Source: Halosimplex halobium (GTDB lineage: Archaea; Halobacteriota; Halobacteria; Halobacteriales; Haloarculaceae). Taken from it: DNA of 64,000 nt. The stretch lies in NCBI RefSeq assembly GCF_051414055.1, contig NZ_JBLKNX010000010.1, positions 62,001 to 126,000 of the forward strand, given 5' to 3'. How positions within the stretch are numbered: the stretch's first letter is position 1; every line of letters begins with the position of its first letter. The position numbers and the translations under genes were made by a program. Positions 17,235-25,324 of this stretch are shown here, one piece after another. Under the pieces are notes generated by a model. The model was not told where the DNA came from. It did not search any database and saw only the letters and a program-made list of their open reading frames with translations.

Positions 17235-18127
17235 GCTGGTGCCTCCGCGTAGCCGAACTGCCGGTCCAGATCCGCCGCGATATCGAGGAACACGTCGGCC
17301 ATGTCGACCGACGGGTCGTAGGCGAAGATGGACTCGCCCGCCGAGAACGCCCGCTGGAGCGCCACGCGCTTGCGCACCTCCCAGACGGGGTCGTCGGCGA
17401 ACACCGCCTCGAACCACTCCAGCATCGTCTCGTCCTCGCCTGTGGTCTCGACGCGGTTGGCGACGACGCCCAGGGTATCGACCGTGATCCCCGTCTGGCT
17501 CTCCAGCGCGGTCATCTGGTCGATGAGCAGCTCGATGGCCCGCTCCGAGGTCGCCTCCGTCAGCGCCGGGACGAGGATGTTCCGCGCCGCGTAGATGCCG
17601 GTGTCCGTGAGCTTGCCGTAGAACGGCGGCGAGTCGACGACTACGTAGTCGTAGTCGTCCTCGACGCCCCCGAGCGCGTCGTCGAGCGTGTCCAGGGCGT
17701 GCCCGCCCGAGACGGTGTCGGGCGTGACGTTGACCGCCAGCGCCGACAGCGCCGCGGGGTCGATGTCCACGTCGCCATCGGTCGCGCGGGCCACGAGGTC
17801 GGCGATGGTCAGCTCGCGCTCGGCCTGGAGCATGTCGATGTTGCTCGGGACCACGTCCATCTCGGGGTGCTCGACCACGAGGTCGGCCAGCCGGTCGCGC
17901 TGACTGCCGTCGGTCAGCACGTCGAACAGCGTCGGCGGCGCCGCGTCGTACTCCTCGAGCAGCCCCAGCCCCTCGGTCGCGTTGCCCTGCGGGTCCAGGT
18001 CGACGAACAGCACGTCGCGGCCGCGCTCGGAGAGCGCCCCCGCGACGTTGATCGCGACGGTCGTCTTGCCGGTCCCGCCCTTCGCGTTGGTCACGCAGAT
18101 GCGCGCCGGTCCGGTCGTTGTCGCCAC
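17231..18127 (-). CDS. ParA/MinD-family ATPase
   Basis: A 298-residue deviant-Walker ATPase. KGGTGKTT (16-23) has the signature lysine Lys16, DLDPQGN is the switch I region, and DYVVVDSPPFYGKL the Walker B region. Such ATPases position cargo by ATP-dependent dimerisation on DNA or membrane. Coupling to a CheW-domain gene by a 4-base overlap suggests it places chemosensory arrays, comparable in idea to ParC/ParP of bacteria and MinD4 of Haloferax. It lacks a long C-terminal extension. The start is a GTG at 18127 (V-A-T-T-T), about 30 bases from an ACCTTTTTG box, consistent with a leaderless message. Confidence 0.9.
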   Translation of the reverse strand: MATTTGPARICVTNAKGGTGKTTVAINVAGALSERGRDVLFVDLDPQGNATEGLGLLEEYDAAPPTLFDVLTDGSQRDRLADLVVEHPEMDVVPSNIDMLQAERELTIADLVARATDGDVDIDPAALSALAVNVTPDTVSGGHALDTLDDALGGVEDDYDYVVVDSPPFYGKLTDTGIYAARNILVPALTEATSERAIELLIDQMTALESQTGITVDTLGVVANRVETTGEDETMLEWFEAVFADDPVWEVRKRVALQRAFSAGESIFAYDPSVDMADVFLDIAADLDRQFGYAEAPA

Positions 18128-18356
18128 GTTGTCCCGCAGTCGACGCTACCACCTCAAAAAGGTACGCGCCGGGCTATCAAACGTTGAAATCGGCCGACTG
18201 CGGGCGGGCCCGGGAGGGGGCAACGACCGGTCGACCGGACCGGATCGCCAGCCCGCGGCCGGCCGCGAGCGCGCCGAACGCCCGGGAGACGGCGTCTGAC
18301 GGGCGTCCGACCGTGTGGAAGATTTATCAGGACGGGGCGGGATAGAACCAGTATCG

Positions 18357-18881
18357 ATGACGATCAACCCCCGCGACTACGACCTGAACGAGCTGCGCGA
18401 GATGGCGCGCAAGCGCGACGACCTCGACGACCCGCGGCCGGGCGACGACCGGCCCGAGGACCCCCGGCCCGACGACGCCGGCGAGGAGTGGGGCCCGCTC
18501 GACGAGGTCGGCGACGCGAGCATGTCCGCGGGTGACTCCTTCCGCGCAGGGCTGTACCGCGAGCTGCTCCCGCTGGTCGGCAGCCAGGGGGACATGGAGA
18601 AGCCGTACCTCCGCGGGGTGCCCGACACCTACGCCGCCGAGTTCGTCGTCTTCGAGTGGCTGGAGTTCCTGCTGATGCACGCCGGCTACAAGGGCGCCGC
18701 CGACGCCCTGGGATACTACGAGTCGATCGACTGGATCACCGAAGACGTGGCCGGCCAGCTCAACGACTACCTCCTGGGGATCGACGAGACCGGCTCGAAC
18801 GACGGCAACGACCTGGACGTGGACGACCACATGCTCAGCCTCGTCTACGTCGCGAAGCTCGCCGGGATGCAGCAGGACTGA
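18357..18881 (+). CDS. Archaellum FlaD/FlaE-type protein (orphan)
   Basis: A 174-residue acidic protein. Residues 1-~75 are a charged, Pro/Asp-rich tail (NELREMARKRDDLDD). Residues ~95-155 form the conserved FlaD/FlaE domain: YLRGVPDTYAAEFVVFEWLE, then GYKGAADALGYYESIDWITE. In the archaellum, FlaD/E (ArlD/E) proteins work with ArlC in the cytosolic ring that connects the motor to the chemotaxis system through CheF. This copy is outside an arl operon but divergent from the ParA-CheW pair, with 229 bases between starts, so it may be part of the same positioning or switching unit. ATG 18357 lies about 25 bases after GATTTATC. Confidence 0.8.
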   Translation: MTINPRDYDLNELREMARKRDDLDDPRPGDDRPEDPRPDDAGEEWGPLDEVGDASMSAGDSFRAGLYRELLPLVGSQGDMEKPYLRGVPDTYAAEFVVFEWLEFLLMHAGYKGAADALGYYESIDWITEDVAGQLNDYLLGIDETGSNDGNDLDVDDHMLSLVYVAKLAGMQQD

Positions 18882-18927
18882 CGGCGCGCCGCACGACTCG
18901 ACCGGCCGGTCGCGGGGGTGACCGGCG

Positions 18928-19710
18928 CTACAGTTCTATCTCGGTGTCGTCGACGATGTGCCCGCGCAGCAGCTCCAGCAGGACCGTCGCGATGCCCGTG
19001 TCGGCGCTCCAGATGGCGGTCTCCGCGCGGACGCCCGGCAGTTCCTCGCCGCCGAGGACGCTGAGCAGGACGGTGTCCCCGTCGACGGCGAGCAGCCGCC
19101 CGGCCGCGTCGTCGGTCGGGTCGTCCGGGAACGGCGCGAGCGTCACCGCGGAGTCGGCGAACGCCTCGACGAGCTCGGGGTCGTCGACGCGGGCGCTACA
19201 GACCCACACGTCGGTCGCTTCGGCCCGCTCGCGCAGCGCCGCCGCGATCCCCTCGTCCAGCAGCTCCGGCCCGCTGGCGTAGAGGACCGTCTCCTCGGCG
19301 TCGGCGACGATCTGGCGGACCCGCGAGGCGACGTTGTCGCGGCCGTGGACCGTCCAGACGCCCTCCTGGTGTTCGTCCTCGTGGTCGGCGCCCCGCCGGA
19401 CTTCTTCGAGGTACTCGAAGGCGCGGTCCTGCTCCCGTTCGAAGCGCTCGGCGAGCGTCTCGCGGGCCTCGGCGAGCGGGACCGCGCGGTACTGGATCGG
19501 GCTGGACTGCTGGACCTCGACGAGCCCCCGCTCCTCCAGGTTCTCGGCGGCGCCGTACACCTGCGAGCGGGGCACGTCGGTCATCCGGTCCACGTCCCGG
19601 GCGGTCCCGGTCCCGAGGCGTTCGAGGGCGACGAACACCGCCGCCTCGTACTTCGAGAGCCCGAGCCGCTGGAGCGCCTCGACGGCCTCCGCTTCGCCGC
19701 CGTCAGTCAT
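18928..19710 (-). CDS. TrmB-family transcriptional regulator
   Basis: A 260-residue TrmB regulator. The N-terminal winged helix (about 10-75) reads AVEALQRLGLSKYEAAVFVA, GTARDVDRMTDVPRSQVYGA, NLEERGLVEVQQ. A coiled coil (RFEREQDRAFEYLEEV) leads to a C-terminal effector/PLD-like domain (WTVHGRDNVASRVRQIVADA). ATG 19710 overlaps the stop of the upstream RND gene by eight bases; a GTG four codons earlier codes only two extra residues. As the second gene of the RND operon it probably controls that operon through the palindrome at 23602-23618; the inducing ligand is unknown. Confidence 0.9.
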   Translation of the reverse strand: MTDGGEAEAVEALQRLGLSKYEAAVFVALERLGTGTARDVDRMTDVPRSQVYGAAENLEERGLVEVQQSSPIQYRAVPLAEARETLAERFEREQDRAFEYLEEVRRGADHEDEHQEGVWTVHGRDNVASRVRQIVADAEETVLYASGPELLDEGIAAALRERAEATDVWVCSARVDDPELVEAFADSAVTLAPFPDDPTDDAAGRLLAVDGDTVLLSVLGGEELPGVRAETAIWSADTGIATVLLELLRGHIVDDTEIEL

Positions 19711-22700
19711 CGTCACCCCCGGTCCGTCGATCGCCCGCCCGCGGGTCGGCCCGCGAGTCGCTCGCGTCCGCGCCGTCCGCGCTCGATCCGTCCGCCGGTC
19801 CGTCGCTCGCGTCCGGTCGGTCGCTCGCGCGTTCGTCCAGCCACCCGTGATAGACGCGCTCGAACGCCTCGGGCGAGAGCCGCCCGGCCGCGAGGTGCCG
19901 GCCCGCGTCGGAGAGGTCCCGCTCGTCGACGCCGTCGCCGGCCAGGATCGCGCCGGCCACGTCCGTCGTGACGGGCGCGGCGTCCGGCCCGGCCACCGGG
20001 ACGACGTGGTCGGGCAGGAGCAACTCGCCGTCGAAGGCGACGGCGTCGCCGTCGGCCAGTCCCTCCGGCACCGCGAGCGTGTACTCGACCTCCGCGCGCC
20101 GGGCGTCCTCGGCGTCGAACTCCCAGACGGCGTACACCCGCCCGTCGGCGGCGACCCGCTCGACGGGGTCGGGCGCGACGCGGTCGAGCGTGACCGTCCC
20201 GACCGACGGCGCCTCCCGGAGGACGACCCGGCCCGAGGCGGACGGCAGCGTGACCGTCACGCGGGCGGTCCCGCCCGGGGAGACCCGCGTCGGCTCCACG
20301 GAACGGGTCGCGTAGGGCACCGCCTCGCCGTTCGTCCCAGTGCTCGCGGCGGGAGCGGCCGCCGCGGCAGCGGTCTTCGTGGTGGCGGTTGCCGACGCCG
20401 CCGAATCGGTGCCCGCCGCGACGCCGTCGCCGGCTCCGCCCGGGGCGTCGGCCGCCGGGGACTGCCCGTTCGTGCTCCCGGACAGCGGGTCCGCCGCCGG
20501 GGCGTCGCCGTCCGGTCCCCGCCCGTCGTCGCCCCCGTCGGGGTCGAAGGCGCCGGCCGGGCCGAGGTGACGGCTCCAGACCGCCAGCAGGCTCGGCAGG
20601 ACGAACACGCTCGCGAGGAACGCGTAGACGATGGTCAGGCCGGTGATGAAGCCGAACTGCTGGAGCGGCGGCAGGATAGCGAAGACGAGGACGCCGAAGC
20701 CGCCGACGGTCGTCGCCGCCGACCCCAGCAAGGCGCCGCCGGTCCCGGTGACGGCGGTGTGCATCGCCTCGCTGGCCGATCCCTGCCGATCCAGTTCGAG
20801 GCTGAACCGCTCGCTCAGGTGGATGCTGTAGGCCACCCCGAGCCCGATGGTCAGGCTCGTGATCATCCCGGTCAGCACGTTGAAGGGGATATCGAGCAGG
20901 TACATCGTCCCGAGGATCCACGAGACGTTGAACACGACCGGCAGCAGCGTCACCAGCCCCAGGGTCGCCGACCCCTCCGCGACGCGGTAGACGACCATCA
21001 GGAAGACGAAGGAGACGACCAGGGTGATGACCAGGCTCTCGACGACCGTGCTGAGCAGGTCCGACTGGACGATCTCGTTGACGATGGGGCGACCGGTCGC
21101 GGTGACGGTCACGTCGCCGCCGGCGACGGCCGACTCGACGGCGTCCATCTGCGTGGTGACCGCCGACCCCGCGGCGCCGCCGCGCAGCGACGCGGTGAGT
21201 CGCAGGGCCGCGTACTCGCCGCCGTCGCGCTCGATGTACTGGCGGGCCTGGTCGGGCGCGGCGTCGTAGAGCGCGTCGTAGACGCCGGCGACGTTGCGGT
21301 CGGGGACGCCGTCGCCGTCGGTGTCGCTCGCGGCGAGCGTCGCGTTGAACGTCTCGTTGGTCGCCGCGACCGACTCCATCACCGTCAGCGGACTGCGTAC
21401 GTCCGCCTCGCCGTTCGAGAGTTCGACGGTCACGCCCTTCTCGGCGGCGAGGTCGCCCGCTCTGTCGACCCGCTGGAGCGCGTCGGCGGTCGCCACGTCG
21501 CCCTCGAAGAGGAACTCCGCCGTGGCGTCCTCCCGCAGGAAGTTCTCGTTGACGTACTCGAAGGTCGCCCGCATCGTGTACTCGCCGGGCTGCATCGCCG
21601 CCGGCAGCTCGTCCATCCACTCCGGCGGCTCCTCGGCGATGAAGTCCTTCTGCTGGAAGGCCGTGTCGACGCCGGTCGCGCCGTAGGCGCCGCCCGCGCT
21701 GATCAGCAGCGTGAGGAGGATGACCGCCCAGGGCGCCCGGTCGGCGGCGGTCGCGCCGACGCCGAGCAGGCGACCGAACGCGCCGCCGCCGGTGCCGAAC
21801 GCCCGCTTGCGCCGGTCGACGCCCCGGCCTTCGAGGAACGCGTCGAGTTCGACCTTGATCGCGGGGATCAGCGCGCCGAAGACGACGAGCGCGCCGACGA
21901 TCCCGACCGCGCTGACGACGCCGAACTCCCGGATGGGGCCGACGGGACTGGTGAGGTTCGAGAGGAAGCCGATGACCGTCGTCGCGGTCACCAGCACCAG
22001 CGCCGTGCCGACGCCGGCCAGCGCCGTCCGCATCGAACCCGCGACCGCCGCGGGGCCGCCGCTGTCGCCCTCCGTGCCACGCTCTTCCCGGTGACGCATG
22101 AACACGTGGATCGCGTAGTCGATGGAGAGCCCGATCAGCAGGACGGGGATGGCGACGAACAGCTGGTTGAAGGCGACCCCCATCCAGCCCATGTAGCCGA
22201 AGGTGACCAGCAGGGTCAGCGCCAGCCCGAAGACGCCCAGCAGGATGTCCAGCGGGTCGCGGTAGGCGACGGTCAGCACCACGAGGACGAACAGGAGCGC
22301 GAACGGCCCGACGACCGTCAGGCTGTCCTGCATCGACCGGTTGGTCTCGTCGGCGATGATGCCCGCGCCGAAGACCATCGCGTCGGCGCTCAGCTCCCCG
22401 TGGGCGAGGTCCTGGATCGCCGTCTGCGAGTCCTGGATGCGCTCGCTCGCCGACCCCTGGGCGACCTCGGACTCGGTGGTCTGCGTGACGACGACCACCG
22501 TCGCCGACGCGCTCGTCGACCCGGGGTCGTAGCTCGTCGGCATCAGCGCGAACGCCCGGCTCCCGCTGCCCTCGCTCAGTACCCGCTCGACGGTCCCCTC
22601 GACCGCCGAGGCGTTCATCGACGCCAGCTGGTCGATCTGCTCGGCCAGCGGCGGGGTCGAGCCGTTCTCCGCGCGCTCCCGGAGCGCGTCACGGTCTTCC

Positions 22701-23545
22701 TGCAGCGCCGCGGCTCGCTCCTGCAGCGCGCTGGCGTCCGGCGCCAGCACGCGCTCGATCCCGGCGTACACGTCGCCGAACTCCGCCTCGATCTCCCCGG
22801 CGCGCTGGCGGTAGGTCGACTCGTCGATCTCCCCCTGCGCGTAGGAGGCGTTCAGCGAGGCCAGCCGCGACTGGAGCGTCCGCGCCTGCGAGGTCAGGTC
22901 CGCGAACGTCGCCGTCTGGTTCGCCGAGAGCCCGGCGGTCGCGTCGGTCCGGACGGCGGTCAGGTTCCGCTCGATGGCCGCCGACCGCTGGCGGTAGGTC
23001 GCGTCGTCGACCTCGCCGGCCGCGTGCGAGCGGTTGAGTTCGACGTACCGCTGCTGGAGCGCTCGCGTCCGGTTCAGGGCGTCGCTCAGCTCCGCCCCCG
23101 TCTCGTCGAGCCGCTCCCGTTCGGCTGCCAGTGCGCGGCCGCGCTCAGAGAGGTTCTCGGCCTGTTCCTCCCGGATCGCCGCGGTCGCGACGACGTTCGC
23201 GATCCCGGTCGGCGACTGGGAGTCGTCAAGCGTCCGGTTTATGGCGGCGTCCTCGCGGAGCGCCCGCTCGAAACGCAGCTGGTCGAGCAGCGACTCCCTG
23301 TCGAGGACGTTGTCCTCGCGGACGATCACCTGGACGGTCGTCGTGTTGCCGCCCGCCCCGAAGTTCGAGTCGACGTACTCGAGCTTCTCGGCCTCCTCGG
23401 AACTCGTCTCGAACTGCGACAGCGACGCCGAGTCCTCGACCTGGGCCGCGCCGGCGCCGACCGCGCCGACGGCGACGAGCAGCGCCACGACGACCAGCCG
23501 CCGGTGGGCGACGATGGCCCCCGCCACGTCGTCCATCCCGGCCAT
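19703..23545 (-). CDS. RND/MMPL-superfamily exporter with C-terminal Ig-like extension
   Basis: A 1280-residue membrane protein with duplicated RND halves. TM1 is about 14-34. The first extracytoplasmic loop is a long coiled coil with an internal repeat (LNRSHAAGEVDDATYRQR at 170-187 and LNASYAQGEIDESTYRQR at 231-248). Helix bundles carry FNQLFVAIPVLLIGLSIDYA and SLTIGLGVAYSIHLSERF, the proton-relay region of MMPL/HpnN-like pumps. After the last helix (about residue 995) comes a Gly/Ala-rich linker, then an Ig-like beta domain (about 1076-1190) and a short helical hairpin (about 1207-1240), not usual for the family. These pumps move lipids or drugs. It is the first gene of an operon with trmB. 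Confidence 0.9.
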   Translation of the reverse strand: MAGMDDVAGAIVAHRRLVVVALLVAVGAVGAGAAQVEDSASLSQFETSSEEAEKLEYVDSNFGAGGNTTTVQVIVREDNVLDRESLLDQLRFERALREDAAINRTLDDSQSPTGIANVVATAAIREEQAENLSERGRALAAERERLDETGAELSDALNRTRALQQRYVELNRSHAAGEVDDATYRQRSAAIERNLTAVRTDATAGLSANQTATFADLTSQARTLQSRLASLNASYAQGEIDESTYRQRAGEIEAEFGDVYAGIERVLAPDASALQERAAALQEDRDALRERAENGSTPPLAEQIDQLASMNASAVEGTVERVLSEGSGSRAFALMPTSYDPGSTSASATVVVVTQTTESEVAQGSASERIQDSQTAIQDLAHGELSADAMVFGAGIIADETNRSMQDSLTVVGPFALLFVLVVLTVAYRDPLDILLGVFGLALTLLVTFGYMGWMGVAFNQLFVAIPVLLIGLSIDYAIHVFMRHREERGTEGDSGGPAAVAGSMRTALAGVGTALVLVTATTVIGFLSNLTSPVGPIREFGVVSAVGIVGALVVFGALIPAIKVELDAFLEGRGVDRRKRAFGTGGGAFGRLLGVGATAADRAPWAVILLTLLISAGGAYGATGVDTAFQQKDFIAEEPPEWMDELPAAMQPGEYTMRATFEYVNENFLREDATAEFLFEGDVATADALQRVDRAGDLAAEKGVTVELSNGEADVRSPLTVMESVAATNETFNATLAASDTDGDGVPDRNVAGVYDALYDAAPDQARQYIERDGGEYAALRLTASLRGGAAGSAVTTQMDAVESAVAGGDVTVTATGRPIVNEIVQSDLLSTVVESLVITLVVSFVFLMVVYRVAEGSATLGLVTLLPVVFNVSWILGTMYLLDIPFNVLTGMITSLTIGLGVAYSIHLSERFSLELDRQGSASEAMHTAVTGTGGALLGSAATTVGGFGVLVFAILPPLQQFGFITGLTIVYAFLASVFVLPSLLAVWSRHLGPAGAFDPDGGDDGRGPDGDAPAADPLSGSTNGQSPAADAPGGAGDGVAAGTDSAASATATTKTAAAAAAPAASTGTNGEAVPYATRSVEPTRVSPGGTARVTVTLPSASGRVVLREAPSVGTVTLDRVAPDPVERVAADGRVYAVWEFDAEDARRAEVEYTLAVPEGLADGDAVAFDGELLLPDHVVPVAGPDAAPVTTDVAGAILAGDGVDERDLSDAGRHLAAGRLSPEAFERVYHGWLDERASDRPDASDGPADGSSADGADASDSRADPRAGDRRTGGDDD

Positions 23546-23601
23546 CAGCGATCCCTCCGCCCGTCCTCCGCGCTGTATTCTCTCATCACGACAACTCTGT
23601 T

Positions 23602-23631
23602 GTTAGTATCCTACTAACGGTCCGGCTTAAG
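23602..23631 (-). promoter_or_regulatory. RND-trmB promoter with 17-bp palindromic operator
   Basis: GTTAGTATCCTACTAAC (23602-23618) is a perfect dyad with 7-bp arms and a 3-bp centre. On the minus strand it follows a TATA-like CTCTTAAGCC (about 23623-23631) by some 10 bases and precedes the RND start (23545), so it sits between TATA box and transcription start, where a repressor would block RNA polymerase. The adjacent TrmB gene is the obvious candidate regulator. Confidence 0.65.
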
Positions 23632-23788
23632 AGCATCGAAGCGGTCGCTGGAGGGTCGGGCGGCGGCGGGGCAGTCGATACCGGCGGTCGAACGGCGGCA
23701 TGTCGGTCGGTCCCGGCGGTCGAGCGGCGACGGGGGAGCTGGCACCGGCGTCCAGTTCGGTCGGCTCGGCCGGCGAGTTCGCTGTCCC

Positions 23789-23868
23789 CTAATTTCCGGC
23801 CCGGAAGTGCCTAATTTCCGCGGGGGACGACGTTCGCAGAAACGATAATTTCCGGGGTACATTTATCC
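23789..23868 (+). promoter_or_regulatory. Actin-homologue promoter with three TAATTTCCG boxes
   Basis: TAATTTCCG occurs at 23790-23798, 23812-23820 and 23846-23854, spaced 22 and 34 bases. The first is part of TTCCGG-C-CCGGAA, a perfect dyad. The third lies just before a TATA-like ATTTATCC (23861-23868), which is about 27 bases from the ATG at 23892. The block looks like an iterated binding site for a regulator. The rest of the 346-base gap between the RND and actin genes (23619-23788) shows no gene. Confidence 0.6.
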
Positions 23869-23891
23869 GGGGTGGCGGTAAAGCCGGGGGC

Positions 23892-24926
23892 ATGAGCGAC
23901 GACGACCCGGTGCCCATCGGCGTGAAACTCGGCAGTACCCGCACGGTGATCGCCTATCCCGACGACGACGGCGAGATCGAGACGATACGGACGCTGACCT
24001 GCCTGGCGACCTACGAGGACGCGCTCACCGGCGAGGAGCGGGTCCTCTACGGCGAGGAGGCCGCCACGGAGTACCCCGACGAGGTCCAGTTCATGCTCCG
24101 CTCGGGTCTGCCGGAGGACGAGGAGCGCGCGGAGCTGACCAAGACGTTCTTCGAGGAGGTCATCGACGCCAACGACGTGCCCGCGAACAGCGGCGTCGTC
24201 TACGCCATCCCGACCATCGACAACCCCGAGGGCCTCGAGAACCTCGAAGGCGTGATCGAGAACTCCTCCATCGGCGAGGCGCTCGTCGAGAGCTACCCCG
24301 AATCGCTGTGCGGGTCGATCCCCGCCCGCGGCGACGACCTCGAAGCGATCGAGGAGATCTTCGTCGCCGTCAACATGGGGTCGACGAACCTCGAAGCCTC
24401 GGGCTACCGCCGCGGCGAGCAGCTCGCGCCGTTCACCACGGGCGCCGTCACCGGCAACGAGGTCGACCGGATGATCGCCAACTACGTCGAGGAGGAGACC
24501 CAGGGCCGGGTCAACATCGACACCCAGACTGCCCGCGAGTACAAGGAGGAACACGCGGACTTCGAGAGCTTCGAGCCGTTCACGGACATCATCCAGCAAC
24601 CCGGCGGCGGCTCCCACGAGTTCACCATCGAACGGTCGGTGATGGACGCCTGCAACGAGTACCTCGACGACGCCGTCGAGGAGTTCTGCAACACCTTCCT
24701 CCCGGAGCTGGCCAACGACTACATGAAGGTCTACCAGCTGGCGCTGGACAACCGGATCGTCCTCACCGGCGGCATGGCCTGCATCCCCGGCATCGTCTCC
24801 GAGTTCGAGGAGCGGGTCAGCGAGGAACTCGACCGCGAGGTCGAGGCCGTCGCCGCCGACCATCCCGACATCTCGCCGTCGCTGGGCGCCCAGCGCATCG
24901 CCGGGCGGCTCGTCGACAACCTCTGA
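23892..24926 (+). CDS. Actin/MreB-superfamily ATPase (salactin/volactin type)
   Basis: A 344-residue actin-fold protein, the expected haloarchaeal length. Phosphate 1 loop: KLGSTRT (12-18). Phosphate 2: AVNMGSTN (159-166), where the usual Asp is Asn161. Connect motif region TGAVTGNEVDRM (183-194). Adenosine motif: LTGGMACIPGI (291-301). Haloarchaea have actin homologues (salactin of Halobacterium, volactin of Haloferax) that form dynamic filaments affecting cell shape and partitioning. I cannot tell which of the two it is orthologous to. It is monocistronic with a leaderless-type promoter preceded by repeated boxes. Confidence 0.82.
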   Translation: MSDDDPVPIGVKLGSTRTVIAYPDDDGEIETIRTLTCLATYEDALTGEERVLYGEEAATEYPDEVQFMLRSGLPEDEERAELTKTFFEEVIDANDVPANSGVVYAIPTIDNPEGLENLEGVIENSSIGEALVESYPESLCGSIPARGDDLEAIEEIFVAVNMGSTNLEASGYRRGEQLAPFTTGAVTGNEVDRMIANYVEEETQGRVNIDTQTAREYKEEHADFESFEPFTDIIQQPGGGSHEFTIERSVMDACNEYLDDAVEEFCNTFLPELANDYMKVYQLALDNRIVLTGGMACIPGIVSEFEERVSEELDREVEAVAADHPDISPSLGAQRIAGRLVDNL

Positions 24927-24935
24927 GCCGCGGGG

Positions 24936-25145
24936 CTACGCCCCTGCCCAGCACTCGACCCAGGCGACGAACCCGCGGGTCGCCGCGTCGAGCTCATCGT
25001 CCGCCGACTGGACTGCCCGGGAGTTCAGCGCACTCGTGCCCGTTCGCTCGTTCGCGCCCGTCCGTTCCTCCGCGTCCGACCGACCGCCCGTACCCGTGCC
25101 GTCGCCCGCCAGTTCCGCGGGCAACTGTATCGTGAATCGAGCCAT
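24936..25145 (-). CDS. Possible short haloarchaeal protein, unrecognised
   Basis: A 69-residue frame starting MARFTIQLPAELAGDG and ending FVAWVECWAGA, with a Glu/Thr/Gly-rich middle. The start has a TTTAC-containing box about 27 bases upstream and a GGAG nearby, and the first residues resemble a folded strand-turn. No family is recognised. It is convergent with the actin gene, with nine bases between stops. A longer in-frame start at 25295 adds a basic, unconvincing tail. It may be spurious. Confidence 0.35.
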   Translation of the reverse strand: MARFTIQLPAELAGDGTGTGGRSDAEERTGANERTGTSALNSRAVQSADDELDAATRGFVAWVECWAGA

Positions 25146-25324
25146 CCACGGCTCCGTTTCGTGAGATCCCACGTAAACCTCAGTCAGACGCCCGTCTGCC
25201 GCCGACCACGCCCGAGCGACGACCCGCCCGCGACGGTCCGTCCCGTTCGAGACCGCCACGCATCCGGCCGCTTCTCGGCACGCGACCCTAGCCACTCATT
25301 ACGCCCGGGCCTGTACCCCACGGC

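Noticed and set aside
19334..23617. A 1427-codon plus-strand frame opposite the RND gene
   Set aside because: It is antisense to a clear RND transporter, Arg/Gly/Asp-rich and with no domain; a shadow of codon bias.
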